The notes: generated from the sequence alone by a model not told the origin. Shown: positions 32,975-41,272, numbered from the stretch's first letter. The stretch: DNA of 43,553 nt from Thermodesulfovibrionia bacterium (GCA_030694425.1 JAUXYI010000077.1:1-43553); one strand, 5' to 3'. Made by a program: numbers and translations.

Positions 32975-33360
32975 TGAAATTGTGCTTTTGATTCAGTTAT
33001 CATCCCCAACTTTTCTATGCCAATCTCCCTCAGCTCTCCCATAACTTCTATGACAATACCATAAGGAACATCTTTATCCGCCTTAAGAAAAACATCTCTA
33101 TCAGACATTGATGCGAGCTTGGATTTAAGCTCATTTATACTTGTGCCGGTCTTATTTAGATATATCTTGCCGTCTTTTTTTATGGTTATGACAACCCTTT
33201 CAGTCGGGGTCAGTTCCTTGCCTTTTGCCTGCGGCAGATTGACGTCTATACCCTGTTGAAGCAAGGGCGCAGTAACCATAAAGATTATAAGAAGGACGAG
33301 CATGACGTCCACGAAAGGGGTAACGTTAATCTCTGAGAGCGCCTGTCTTCTTTTCTCCAT
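32971..33360 (-). CDS. tolR: Biopolymer transporter TolR/ExbD
   Basis: Inner-membrane proton-channel partner of TolQ, 129 residues. The N-terminal SEINVTPFVDVMLVLLIIFMVTAPLL holds the single membrane helix and the conserved Asp of FVDVMLVLL, which takes part in proton flow. The periplasmic domain follows (VNLPQAKGKELTPTERVVITIKKDGKIYLN). It overlaps tolQ by 35 bases and tolA by 4 bases, so the three are translated as a unit. Length is normal. Confidence 0.95.
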   Translation of the reverse strand: MEKRRQALSEINVTPFVDVMLVLLIIFMVTAPLLQQGIDVNLPQAKGKELTPTERVVITIKKDGKIYLNKTGTSINELKSKLASMSDRDVFLKADKDVPYGIVIEVMGELREIGIEKLGMITESKAQFQ

Positions 33361-34003
33361 ACTTCCTCATAAAATGGTCTATTAGTTCCTGAGAGAAATC
33401 TTCCATTGCAATGATGTTCCCGCGGACCCTGCTTAAATAATAATTATACGCAATGACAGCAGGGATAGCGGCAGCAAGTCCCGCGGCTGTTGCTATGAGG
33501 GCCTCTGCAATCCCGGGGGCGACAACTGCAAGCGAGGCTGAGCCGATTCTGCCTATGCCCCTGAAAGAATTCATTATCCCCCAGACTGTTCCGAAGAGAC
33601 CAATAAAAGGCGTTGTTGAACCTGTTGTTGCCAGAAAAGTGAGATATTTTTCAAGACGCGCCGCCTCAACCGCCTCAACCCTTCTTAGTGTTCTTTTCAC
33701 CTCTTCACTGTTAACCTCTTTCAGAGATTCGGCAGAAGAGCCGGGAGAGTAAATTGACCTGAAAAGATTTGGCAGGGGACTCAATGCAAGTTTTTTTGTG
33801 GACTGGTACAGTGAATCCCAGTCTTTATTCATTCTAAAGGCACGCTGAAATTCATCAGACTCTTTCTCAACTTTTGAGAGGAATTTAAATTTATAAAAAA
33901 TAATAGCCCACGAAAAGACCGAAAACAACAGCAGGATTAAAAGGACGAACTTTACAATCGGTCCTGCCTGTAATATAAGGTTCAGTATTGAGTCTCCTTG
34001 CAT
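33326..34003 (-). CDS. tolQ: Proton channel subunit TolQ/ExbB
   Basis: Inner-membrane protein of 225 residues with three membrane helices: near 13-35 (IVKFVLLILLLFSVFSWAIIFY), about 129-150 and about 164-190. The conserved TTGSTTPFIGLFGTVWGIMNSFRGIG and the APGIAEALIATAAGLAAAIPAVIAYN block are diagnostic. Together with TolR it uses the proton gradient to drive TolA. It is the first gene of tolQRAB-pal-cpoB-moaA and starts 9 bases after a promoter-like -10 box. Confidence 0.96.
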   Translation of the reverse strand: MQGDSILNLILQAGPIVKFVLLILLLFSVFSWAIIFYKFKFLSKVEKESDEFQRAFRMNKDWDSLYQSTKKLALSPLPNLFRSIYSPGSSAESLKEVNSEEVKRTLRRVEAVEAARLEKYLTFLATTGSTTPFIGLFGTVWGIMNSFRGIGRIGSASLAVVAPGIAEALIATAAGLAAAIPAVIAYNYYLSRVRGNIIAMEDFSQELIDHFMRKYGEKKTGALRD

Positions 34004-34041
34004 AGCTATAGAAGTTTAAAAGAAAGCGAACAAAAAGTCAA
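34004..34041 (-). promoter_or_regulatory. tol-pal operon promoter
   Basis: The minus strand has TTGACT (34036-34041), a 17-base spacer and TAAACT (34013-34018), then 9 bases to the tolQ ATG. No Shine-Dalgarno sequence fits between, so a short or absent leader is likely. Confidence 0.5.
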
Positions 34042-34049
34042 AAGCTATT

Positions 34050-34190
34050 GTTATGTCCCCATAAATAAGTTTGCATGTTTTGTCATTCCTGCGGAAGCAG
34101 GAATCCAGAAAAATAAAGACTGGATACCGCATCAAGTGCGGTATGACGGCTAAAAATAATGTAAAGAACTGTTAGGGACAGTACACTATG
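34050..34190. repeat. Dispersed palindromic repeat upstream of tolQ
   Basis: Two small dyads are seen: CATTCCTGC-GGAA-GCAGGAAT at about 34083-34103 and TACCGCA-TCAA-GTGCGGTA nearby. The left end carries CCATAAATAAG, shared with the right end of copy 1 of the 7.4-kb MITE. The right end GTTAGGGACAGTA (complement TACTGTCCCTAAC) resembles the arm of the 6127-6284 element. Confidence 0.45.
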
Positions 34191-34236
34191 TGATTAAGTG
34201 CTTTTAAAAATATAATAATAATGGTAAAATTTCTTC

Positions 34237-34557
34237 ATGGAAAAAAGGCGTTCTAATCGAATAATTGTCAGTTTAAAAGCCGAGCTTATATCAGATGGTG
34301 TAAATTATGCAGGGTTTATAGAGAATCTCTCCGAAAATGGTTTGTTTGTTACAACCACCCCTACCAAAACCGCTATTGTTTTTACTCCTGAAGCCCCCTG
34401 CGAGATAAAATTTCAACTCCCTTCCGGAGAAACATTAAACCTGCCCTGTAAGATAATCTGGGCATACAGGACCCCGCCTCACGGCATAACAAACAGTATT
34501 GGTTTGGAGATTATAGACCAGCATCAAAAATATATAGAATTTTTAAAAACCTTCTAA
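34237..34557 (+). CDS. PilZ domain protein
   Basis: Protein of 106 residues made of a single PilZ domain, a cyclic-di-GMP receptor. The binding motifs are present: an arginine cluster EKRRSNR at residues 2-8 (RxxxR) and ENLSENGLFV (D/N-x-S-x-x-G) at about 29-38. The end is HQKYIEFLKTF. It probably relays c-di-GMP signals to motility, polysaccharide or gene control; the partner is unknown. A TGGTAAAAT box ends 6 bases before ATG, so the transcript is likely leaderless. It is a single gene, divergent from tolQ. Confidence 0.88.
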   Translation: MEKRRSNRIIVSLKAELISDGVNYAGFIENLSENGLFVTTTPTKTAIVFTPEAPCEIKFQLPSGETLNLPCKIIWAYRTPPHGITNSIGLEIIDQHQKYIEFLKTF

Positions 34558-34634
34558 TTTAGGGTTTAGGCTCTGGAGTTTTGAGTTATCCCGATTCTTC
34601 CGGACTAATTTTTTCTTTGTATTCCGGATCAAAC

Positions 34635-34719
34635 TGGTGGGCGAGAGAGGACTTGAACCTCCACGGGTTACCCCACCAGATCCTAAGTCTGGCGCGTCTG
34701 CCAGTTCCGCCACTCGCCC
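34635..34719 (-). tRNA. tRNA-Leu (UAG)
   Basis: On the minus strand the acceptor GGGCGAG pairs with CTCGCCC. The D-arm GTGGCGGAACTGGCAGAC is leucine-like. The anticodon stem-loop is CCAGA-CTTAGGA-TCTGG with anticodon UAG. A long variable arm (TGGGGTAACCCGT) and TPsiC arm GGTTCAAGTCC follow, with the discriminator A and CCA encoded. The length of 85 bases is right for a class II tRNA. Confidence 0.96.
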
Positions 34720-34886
34720 ATGTTTTAATATAAAATATTCGGGACACGTCTGCTCTATGAGTCGTAGATATGTAGTTAATATTAAAGGTTTTGCAACTAT
34801 TTTGTCTAACCATAAGGAATTCAAATATATTTTTATGAATTTATCAAAGGCAGGATAGAGCAACCTGGTTATTTCAATATACTTTT

Positions 34887-35079
34887 AGCTTATTTTCGAT
34901 TTGATACTCCAATATTTCCAATAAGGGATTGCCTCAACTATAAGCTTCTCTTTCTGGAATTTTGTTTCAGTATCGAGAGTGATGAGCAATGCCCTTTTGA
35001 GCTGGTTCTTTTCAAGGAACTTAAACAAGGTCTTGACATCACCCCTATATTGAAATTGATAAATAATAGCAAGAGTGGT
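34887..35079 (-). pseudogene. Remnant of an AAA/DUF4143-type ATPase C-terminus
   Basis: An open frame of 64 codons without a start ends ...FLEKNQLKRALLITLD, followed by EKLIVEAIPYWKYWS. This matches the C-terminal nuclease-like end of AAA_14/DUF4143 proteins, typically EExVNGxxIxVIPxWKWL. The rest of the protein (about 350 residues) is gone and the frame is closed by TAA upstream. It lies between tRNA-Leu and a 56-base direct repeat, so it may be debris from an earlier insertion. Confidence 0.55.
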
Positions 35080-35122
35080 TTAAGAAGTATTAATTACGGA
35101 GAAGATTATGTGTATTGCTAAA

Positions 35123-35178
35123 AGGCTTGACCTTCCCCCAAGTTTTTCTCAGGTTAATTTAACTATTGCAAGAAACAA
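35123..35178. repeat. Direct repeat, left copy (56 bp)
   Basis: AGGCTTGACCTTCC followed by CAAGTTTTTCTCAGGTTAAT continues to GCAAGAAACAA. It is nearly identical to 36027-36084, 904 bases away, in the same orientation. The two copies bracket HigBA and its attC sites. Confidence 0.8.
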
Positions 35179-35198
35179 GACCCTACTATCGTACTATC

Positions 35199-35242
35199 GG
35201 CAGCGATGCGTGCAACGCATTCGCTTGATTGACTGGTTATGC
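35199..35242 (-). other. Partial attC-like site after HigA
   Basis: R'' GCATAAC (35236-35242) contains the higA stop codon and is followed by CAGTCAATCAAGCG. The hairpin GCGAATGCG-TTGCA-CGCATCGC forms the tip. The far arm that should end in GTTATGC is absent or decayed. R'' differs by 1 base from the complement of the GTTATAC core that opens this cassette. Confidence 0.65.
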
Positions 35243-35551
35243 AAATTTATGAACAAGTTCGTATACACTAACTTCATTAGCGATACGTGATGCAAGTCTA
35301 TCTTTTTCAACATCTAGGTCATAATCCATCTGCAAACCAAGCCAAAACTGGGGAGACATTTTAAAGTAGTGTGCCAAGCGGAGAGCCGTATCCGCTGTGA
35401 TTCTGCGTTGCCCGTGAATAATTTCGTTGATTCGACGGGGCGGGACTCCAATATCATTAGCCAATTGATTTTGACTTAGACCCATTGGTTTAAGAAATTC
35501 TTCCAGAAGGACTTCCCCTGGATGTATTGACTCAATTTTTTTTGCTTTCAT
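35237..35551 (-). CDS. higA: HigA antitoxin (XRE-type)
   Basis: Antitoxin of 104 residues with a helix-turn-helix of the HigA/VapI type. Visible features are IHPGEVLLEEFLKPMGLSQNQLANDIGVPPRRINEIIHGQRRITADTA (about 9-56), followed by ALRLAHYFKMSPQFWLGLQ. It neutralises HigB and represses its own operon. It starts 11 bases after the higB stop (toxin first, as in classic higBA). The last codons and the TAA stop lie in the attC core, a sign that the gene is a cassette. Confidence 0.94.
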   Translation of the reverse strand: MKAKKIESIHPGEVLLEEFLKPMGLSQNQLANDIGVPPRRINEIIHGQRRITADTALRLAHYFKMSPQFWLGLQMDYDLDVEKDRLASRIANEVSVYELVHKFA

Positions 35552-35562
35552 ATTCTACCCTC

Positions 35563-35844
35563 CTAATGATAGTCAACTATTTCAACGTCGTTGACTTCTC
35601 CACTGTTCCATTTAAAACAAATTCTCCATTGATCATTTATTCTGATACTATATTGTCCTTTTCTGTCACCGTGCAATAATTCAAGGCGGTTTGCAGGCGG
35701 TACTTTCAAATCGTTCAAAATTTTGGCTCGATTCAACATTCTTAATTTCCTCAATGCAACTCTCTGAATGTCATTAGGGAACTTTTTTGAAAAAATCCGA
35801 TTAAAAATTTTTTCCGTTTCTTTGCATTTAAAAGATTTAATCAC
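35563..35844 (-). CDS. higB: HigB toxin (RelE superfamily)
   Basis: Toxin of 93 residues, a ribosome-dependent mRNA interferase of the HigB/RelE family. It starts at GTG 35844 with [14 protein letters not shown], the usual HigB beginning (MIKSFKxKxL), and includes [47 protein letters not shown] and VDYH at the end, where the family has a catalytic His. The open frame extends to 35937, but that part is attC sequence. The GTG lies 29 bases after the core GTTATAC. Confidence 0.93.
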   Translation of the reverse strand: MIKSFKCKETEKIFNRIFSKKFPNDIQRVALRKLRMLNRAKILNDLKVPPANRLELLHGDRKGQYSIRINDQWRICFKWNSGEVNDVEIVDYH

Positions 35845-35873
35845 ACTAATAATAATAGTATAAAAACTATAAC

Positions 35874-35950
35874 GTATAACGTCAAGCGATAAAAAATAAT
35901 GCGAAAAAAGCTGATGCTTTTTCCGCATTTGCTCCAACCAATGGTTATGC
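35874..35950 (-). other. attC-like site upstream of HigBA
   Basis: A 77-base site. R'' GCATAAC (35944-35950) is followed by CATTGGTTGGAGC. The tip is a strong hairpin AATGCGGAAAAAGC...GCTTTTTTCGCATT. The far arm TATCGCTTGAC ends in R' GTTATAC (35874-35880). Its own cassette gene is missing, so this is the trace of a lost upstream cassette. Confidence 0.75.
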
Positions 35951-36026
35951 CTTCCTTCTGCTTTTTAAGTAATTTCTTCCTACTAAAAGTGTTCCGCCAG
36001 TTACAAAGAATGCTTAAATTAACCGT

Positions 36027-36084
36027 AGGCTTGACCTGCCCCCCCAAGTTTTTCTCAGGTTAATTTAACTATTGCAAGAAACAA
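36027..36084. repeat. Direct repeat, right copy (58 bp)
   Basis: AGGCTTGACCTGCCC followed by CAAGTTTTTCTCAGGTTAAT to GCAAGAAACAA, matching 35123-35178 with small changes in the C run. It abuts the palindromic element 36083-36228. Confidence 0.8.
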
Positions 36085-36228
36085 CAGCCTGTTGAAAAAG
36101 TATTTTTGCCGTCTTTGCGAGCGAAGCGAAGCAATCTCGCAGTTAAAGAAATCAATGACTTAGAGATTGCTTCGTCGCAGAAAACGCTCCTCGCAATGAC
36201 ATTTCAGGGGTTTTTCAACAGCCTGTTG
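36083..36228. repeat. MITE-like element with AACAGCCTGTTGAAAAA ends
   Basis: The left end AACAGCCTGTTGAAAAA and right end TTTTTCAACAGCCTGTT are inverted repeats with one mismatch. Inside, GAAGCAATCTC and GAGATTGCTTC form a second inverted pair, and TCGCAATGAC lies near the right end. There is no coding capacity. The remaining 36229-36395 is AT-rich and shows no gene. Confidence 0.65.
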
Positions 36229-36395
36229 CCTATTGATATTTTTATTACAATTTCGAGACGAAATAAATACAATTAACGTAACAGATTTGTAACAAAAAAT
36301 ATCTGAATGCGCAGAAATTAGGCAATTATACAGAAATTACAGAATGATTAATTATCTTTGAAACTCAATAGTCCAGTCTTAGACCAGTTCTATGT

Positions 36396-37907
36396 TCAGG
36401 GATTATTTTTATCCCTTCCATAAATCCTTGTCATTTCTGAGAGCTTTTTTATTAGCGCAGGTGATAATTGTTTTTGCGTGAGTCTCCATTCCCAGTTTCC
36501 TTTGACGGTAGACGGCAGGTTCATCCTTGCCTTTTCACCAAGACCAAGAACATCCTGCATTGGTATAATAATCGTATCTGCAACTGACATCATGGCAAGC
36601 CTTATAATCTCCCGGTGAATTGCATTTTCTGAAACCTCTCTGCCTATATATTCAAACAGCCTTTTTCTATCTTTAGCGCCCGTTTCTTTCCTGAACCATC
36701 CTATAATCGTATTGTTATCATGCGTTCCTGTATATACCACGCAGTGTTTTATGTGATTATGCGGGGCATATGGGTTAGTTGAAAGACCTTCTCCAAATGC
36801 AAAAAGGAGCACCTTCATCCCGGGAAATCCAAATTGCCTCATAATCTCTCTCACGTCAGGCGTAATAACTCCGAGGTCCTCAGCAATAATGGGAAGCTGC
36901 TTGAAATGTTTCAGGAGGGTGTTGAAAAAATCTTTTACAGGCGCCTCTATCCATCTTCCGTTTACTGCTGTCTTTTCATCTGCGCTGACTTCCCAGTAAG
37001 CGACAAATCCCCTGAAATGGTCAAGCCTGAATACATGGAAAAGTTTTAAATTATGCTCTATGCGTTTTATCCACCATGAGTACCGGGCTTTGCTGAGGAC
37101 ATCCCAGTTATAAACCGGATGTCCCCACAACTGCCCTGTGGAACTGAAATAATCAGGCGGCACCCCTGAAACAAATGCTGGTTTTTTCCCTTCACTTAGC
37201 TTGAAAATCTCAGGATTTGCCCATACATCAGCGCTGTCAAAATTTACATAAATAGGGATGTCCCCGATAATCTCTATGTTTTTACTCGTACAGTAATTTT
37301 TAAGGGAATACCACTGATTAAAAAATATATACTGGAGGAATTTTTCTTTTTTTATAGCTTCTTCATGTCTTTTTACCCATTCTTTTAATGCATCCTTTTT
37401 TCTATCCCTTAAGTCAGCCAGGCATTTGCTCCAGACAACGTCATTAAAATGTTTTTTTATGGTGATGAACAGGGTATAGTTATCAAGCCAAGAAGAATTT
37501 TCACTGCAAAAACGTTCAAACTTCTGGTCATTTAATATATTCTCCTTGATTTTTTCATAAGCCGCAGCAAGGATTTTATTTTTATATTGGGTAACAGCCT
37601 TATAATTAACTCTGTTGCTTTGAAATGGAGGATGGCATTTGATATCAGATTTTAAAAGAATTCCATCTTCAACCAACAGCTCAGGACTTATTAAGAGCGG
37701 ATTTCCTGCAAAGGCTGAAAAGCTGCTGTAAGGGGAGTTCCCATAGACAGTACATGTGGGGTTTAAAGGGAGTATCTGCCAGAAACTCTGACCTGTTTCC
37801 GCGAGAAAATCAACAAACCTGTAAGCGCCTAAGCCAAGGTCTCCTATGCCAAAGGGTGAGGGGAGAGATGTAATATGAAGAAGTATTCCGCTTCCCCTTC
37901 TCTCCAC
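36396..37907 (-). CDS. malQ: 4-alpha-glucanotransferase (amylomaltase, GH77)
   Basis: Disproportionating enzyme that transfers alpha-1,4-glucan segments, 503 residues. GH77 motifs are SGILLHITSLPSPFGIGDLG, QILPLNPT, VFRLDHFRGFVAYWEV with the nucleophile Asp, IIAEDLGVITPDV with the acid/base Glu, and YTGTHDNNTIIGWF. I choose GTG 37907, because AAGGAGG lies just upstream and the family begins right there; an ATG at 37928 is in frame. It follows the GH57 gene on the same strand, forming a glycogen or maltodextrin unit. Confidence 0.95.
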   Translation of the reverse strand: MERRGSGILLHITSLPSPFGIGDLGLGAYRFVDFLAETGQSFWQILPLNPTCTVYGNSPYSSFSAFAGNPLLISPELLVEDGILLKSDIKCHPPFQSNRVNYKAVTQYKNKILAAAYEKIKENILNDQKFERFCSENSSWLDNYTLFITIKKHFNDVVWSKCLADLRDRKKDALKEWVKRHEEAIKKEKFLQYIFFNQWYSLKNYCTSKNIEIIGDIPIYVNFDSADVWANPEIFKLSEGKKPAFVSGVPPDYFSSTGQLWGHPVYNWDVLSKARYSWWIKRIEHNLKLFHVFRLDHFRGFVAYWEVSADEKTAVNGRWIEAPVKDFFNTLLKHFKQLPIIAEDLGVITPDVREIMRQFGFPGMKVLLFAFGEGLSTNPYAPHNHIKHCVVYTGTHDNNTIIGWFRKETGAKDRKRLFEYIGREVSENAIHREIIRLAMMSVADTIIIPMQDVLGLGEKARMNLPSTVKGNWEWRLTQKQLSPALIKKLSEMTRIYGRDKNNP

Positions 37908-37967
37908 ATTTCCTCCTTGATCGATCATAGATATGAAGTTTATTTCAGATAGGATTATATCAAAAAT

Positions 37968-40397
37968 TTACCACGTAATCTTTACGTGCAGGTAATAGCC
38001 CAGTTTACGAAATGCTTCAAGCCATTTTTTGGCAGATGCATCACCGCCTGCTGCCTTTTCTTGCATATTGCTATAAAAAGTCTTGCCCATTGAGAAGTAA
38101 AGATTCTGTGCATTCCAGAGGTCTAATGACAGAGACAGGGGCTTTAGTATTTTCAGAACCTTTTCTATCTTTTCAAAAATCTGTATATCCTCTATTTGCT
38201 GGTGAGCTTTTTCCATTAGAGAGTTTACCCATGAACTTGCAACAAAACCAATTGTGGTTGCATCAATTTTAACAGTCCATCTTTCAGTCTCATCTATCAA
38301 TTTTTGAAGTTTTTCTAAGTCTAAATGCCATTCATCGCCAAAAATCCTTTTCAGGTCAGTAGTAATAACATATTCAGCCGCTACATAAAGAGGCTTAGGG
38401 AGCTGTATGTGCAGGCTGTGGAAAAAATTCATTATCACATAGTGGTTCTCATATATCTGGCGGTAAGAGGTTTCAATCCCTTCATACGTTAACTGGAGTA
38501 TCTGGTTCAGAATCTTTCTCTGCTCATCCCTGAAGAGGTGCCACAGGGAATAAATGTTCCCATTAAAATGTTTATCCGTAAGCCTTATTACCTCAGGGAC
38601 ATCGCCTTTTTCAAAAGCCTCTTTTATTTCATTCTGCATATTTGAGAAGTCGTCTTCACCTGTAAAGTCTTTAACGCCTGCATTTATATTATGGTCTCCA
38701 AGGTGTAATACCGTGAAGCAAATAGCCTTCTCTTCCCATGTTATGTCAGAACTGATGTCTGCTTTTCCTGTTGCAAGCCTCAGCCTCCCAGCTTCCATCC
38801 TGTTATATACCTCGCTTTTTTCAGTATAACAGCATATCTTTACCTGTTCCGGATATTCCTCAAAAAATGAGGATATGCAGTAATGTGCGCCTACTCGCAG
38901 AAGATCGCACTTTATAGGCTTTACAAACATCTCATAGGGCTTAACGGCATTTTTATACACATTGCTCGGCGCCTCTTCCAGAATTTTTAAAAATTCCTGT
39001 TCAAAAGACAAGCCGTATAATTCTTCTGCATACTGAATGGCTTTTGAGGCATATTGCATAATTTGGATAGTTTCAATACCTGAAATCTCATCAAAAAACC
39101 AGCCGCAGCTTGTGTACATCAGCATTGCATTTCTCTGCATCTCAAGGAGTTTCAATGACCTTACTTTTTCCTCTTTTGAGAGTTCTTTTATGGAATGTTC
39201 CTTGAAAAAGTTCTCTATGTTTTCAAGCGACCTGTCAAGTATGACATTGATATATTCATTTCTTGCATTCCATGGGTCCTTGAAATATCTTGAAGCCTCT
39301 TCTCCATAAACGGGAATGAGTTTGTCCCTCAGCATATCCAGAGCATTCCTTAGAGGTTTCCTCCATGCCTGAGTCCATCCCGGGTGCATGCCTGAATTAC
39401 ATCCACAATTGTCTCTCCATCTTTCAACGCCGTGAACGCAGCTCCATGAAGAGTTTTCAAAGACCTCAACTACATGAGTTGGCGGGCGCTTTTCAAGATG
39501 TTCAGCATAGTTAGTTATCCTTGCAAGTTTCTTGGCTTCAATGAGATGCAGGCCATAGGCAAGCGCCATATCGCCAAAACGGTGATGATGACCAAAAGTT
39601 TCTCCATCAGTTGCGATACTGACAAGCTGATGCCCATCTTTATGCCCATCAAACACAGAAAGCAGTCTCTTAACAAAATTATCTCCACTGCTCAACAGGC
39701 CTCCAAAAGAAACAGACCGCGATGTATGCCCATCGTAGAAAAAAAGATTTATAGTCCTTCCAGACGGCAGTATGCAAAGGTAAGGCATCGTTGGATTAAT
39801 TTTTTCTCCGCTTACATCATGCCAGTTTCCTTCTTCGCCTATTTTCCTTATCCTCTTTGCCTGTCTGGGAGAAAGGATCGTAAACTTTATCCCAAGATTT
39901 ACCAGCACCTCAAATGTCTCTATATCAGCTGCAGTCTCCGGCAGCCACATGCCTTCAGGGAATCTTTTAAACCTCTTCTGAAAATCTTTTATGCCCCATA
40001 TTACCTGAGTGTATTTATCCCTTCTGTTTGCAAGGGGCATTACCATATGGTTGTATGCCTGCGCAGTGGCTGAACCGTGTCCGGAAAATCTTTCCATGCT
40101 TAATTTGTCTGCATAAATAATAGCCTCGTAGACATGTGGTTTATGTTTCTCAAGCCATGAGAGAAGAGTGGGCCCGAAGTCAAAGCTGATTCTCGAATAC
40201 GTATTTATTATGTCAATAATTCGGCCGTCTGTATCAAGAATGCGGGAGGCTGTGTTTGGGGCGTAACATTCTGCGGTTATTTTTTCATTCCAGTCATGGT
40301 ATGGATAGGCTGAATCCTGAAGCTCAACTTCTTCAAGACAGGGGTTTTCCCTTGGCGGCTGATAAAAATGCCCATGAATACATATATATCTCTCCAT
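37968..40397 (-). CDS. GH57 / DUF3536 glycoside hydrolase
   Basis: Large cytoplasmic protein of 809 residues. The N-terminal GH57 fold has HGHFYQPPRENPCLE, FRGHGSA-like FSGHGSATAQAYNH, the catalytic-region MWLPETAADIETFEVL, and TDGETFGHHHRFGDMA with the likely acid/base Asp. The C-terminal half is DUF3536. GH57 members include amylopullulanases, branching enzymes and glucanotransferases; this DUF3536 branch is uncharacterised in detail. There is no signal peptide. It precedes malQ by about 60 bases, so glycogen metabolism is the best guess. 40398-40642 shows no gene. Confidence 0.88.
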   Translation of the reverse strand: MERYICIHGHFYQPPRENPCLEEVELQDSAYPYHDWNEKITAECYAPNTASRILDTDGRIIDIINTYSRISFDFGPTLLSWLEKHKPHVYEAIIYADKLSMERFSGHGSATAQAYNHMVMPLANRRDKYTQVIWGIKDFQKRFKRFPEGMWLPETAADIETFEVLVNLGIKFTILSPRQAKRIRKIGEEGNWHDVSGEKINPTMPYLCILPSGRTINLFFYDGHTSRSVSFGGLLSSGDNFVKRLLSVFDGHKDGHQLVSIATDGETFGHHHRFGDMALAYGLHLIEAKKLARITNYAEHLEKRPPTHVVEVFENSSWSCVHGVERWRDNCGCNSGMHPGWTQAWRKPLRNALDMLRDKLIPVYGEEASRYFKDPWNARNEYINVILDRSLENIENFFKEHSIKELSKEEKVRSLKLLEMQRNAMLMYTSCGWFFDEISGIETIQIMQYASKAIQYAEELYGLSFEQEFLKILEEAPSNVYKNAVKPYEMFVKPIKCDLLRVGAHYCISSFFEEYPEQVKICCYTEKSEVYNRMEAGRLRLATGKADISSDITWEEKAICFTVLHLGDHNINAGVKDFTGEDDFSNMQNEIKEAFEKGDVPEVIRLTDKHFNGNIYSLWHLFRDEQRKILNQILQLTYEGIETSYRQIYENHYVIMNFFHSLHIQLPKPLYVAAEYVITTDLKRIFGDEWHLDLEKLQKLIDETERWTVKIDATTIGFVASSWVNSLMEKAHQQIEDIQIFEKIEKVLKILKPLSLSLDLWNAQNLYFSMGKTFYSNMQEKAAGGDASAKKWLEAFRKLGYYLHVKITW

Positions 40398-40642
40398 TTA
40401 TAGAATCTTAACCTATAATTCCCTTATAAATTTATTCAGTTTAAATTATAACCGTAGATAATTATATATAAACACGGTCATAACTGCAAAAAAAAATTTA
40501 TGACACGAATCCAGCGCTTGAACCATGAAGGAAAATACTTACAGAATTTAATGATAATTTGTTTTAATTACGCGGCTTGTGATGCGCTTTCAAGTACAGC
40601 GCTATGGTATTTTTTTAGTATCTAACATTATCTGTAAAGAAT

Positions 40643-40701
40643 AAATAACGTATAAGTTCAGTGGCTGCGTTTACGCAGTCCGCGAGAACGAGTTGTTAGG
40701 C
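40643..40701 (-). other. attC-like site of the DUF4160/DUF2442 cassette
   Basis: A 59-base site. R'' GCCTAAC (40695-40701), the canonical core, is followed by AACTCGTTCTCGCGGACTGC. The tip is GACTGCG-TAAA-CGCAGCC. The far arm CACTGAACTTATAC ends in GTTATTT (40643-40649). The DUF2442 frame runs into it. Confidence 0.85.
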
Positions 40702-40999
40702 GAGATTGACGTTGGTTTAACCATTTCTTGAAAGATGCCTGACTCTCCCCTGACGGTTTGCCAGCCAACAACCCCTCAACGCTTATGTCTTCGTCGATAC
40801 CTTCCCAATGAATACCATGACCCCTGCCAATCAATCTCCAGTTACTTCGTTCCTCTGGAGTAGCATATACCAAACGAGGAAACCATCCCAGAGGAACTGA
40901 AATTGTTCTTCCATCACTTAGGTCTACATTTAGGGTATCTTTTGTTACTTTTACGTTTTCTGCTTTTGGTACTTCTATTTCAACTGCCGAAGTATTCAT
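40658..40999 (-). CDS. DUF2442 domain-containing protein
   Basis: Protein of 113 residues with the DUF2442 pattern: AENVKVTKDTLNVDLSDGRTISVPLGWFPRL, followed by ATPEERSNWRLIGRGHGIHWEGIDEDISVEGLL. The family is usually paired with DUF4160, as here, and is suspected to be a toxin-antitoxin-like or regulatory module; function is not proven. I prefer ATG 40999 (MNTSAVEIEVP) over 41032, which lies deeper inside the neighbour. The last 17 or so residues (RLTTRSRGLRKRSH) are encoded by attC. Confidence 0.88.
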   Translation of the reverse strand: MNTSAVEIEVPKAENVKVTKDTLNVDLSDGRTISVPLGWFPRLVYATPEERSNWRLIGRGHGIHWEGIDEDISVEGLLAGKPSGESQASFKKWLNQRQSRLTTRSRGLRKRSH

Positions 41000-41219
41000 T
41001 CCATGCCTCCAATAATTTTGAATGATTCTCATTAATAAGTTTGTGGATTCTACTAATTTCTATTCTACTAAATCCTCCACTACTTTGCAGCCTGACAGGG
41101 TCAAGCCAGAATTTGGCAATTTTGTCATCACGCTCAACATGGATATGCTGAGGTTCGTCCCTATCACCTGCATAAAAGAAAAACCGATAGGGTCCAGAAA
41201 TATCTTTGACTGACGGCAT
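40980..41219 (-). CDS. DUF4160 domain-containing protein
   Basis: Protein of 79 residues of the DUF4160 family: MPSVKDISGPYRFFFYAGDRDEPQHIHVERDD, then KFWLDPVRLQSSGGFS, and a C-terminal helix RIHKLINENHSKLLEAWNEYF. The two His in HIHVER are typical. It overlaps the DUF2442 gene by 20 bases; such pairs are very common in integron cassettes and toxin-antitoxin-like loci. Its role is unknown. Confidence 0.9.
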   Translation of the reverse strand: MPSVKDISGPYRFFFYAGDRDEPQHIHVERDDKIAKFWLDPVRLQSSGGFSRIEISRIHKLINENHSKLLEAWNEYFGS

Positions 41220-41272
41220 GTCAATAATATATCAAATTTTTCAGAATACTTCATGACAATTCGTTGACTGCT

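Noticed and set aside
34543-34863. ORFs of 106 and 75 codons across tRNA-Leu
   Set aside because: They are translations of the tRNA gene and its flanks.
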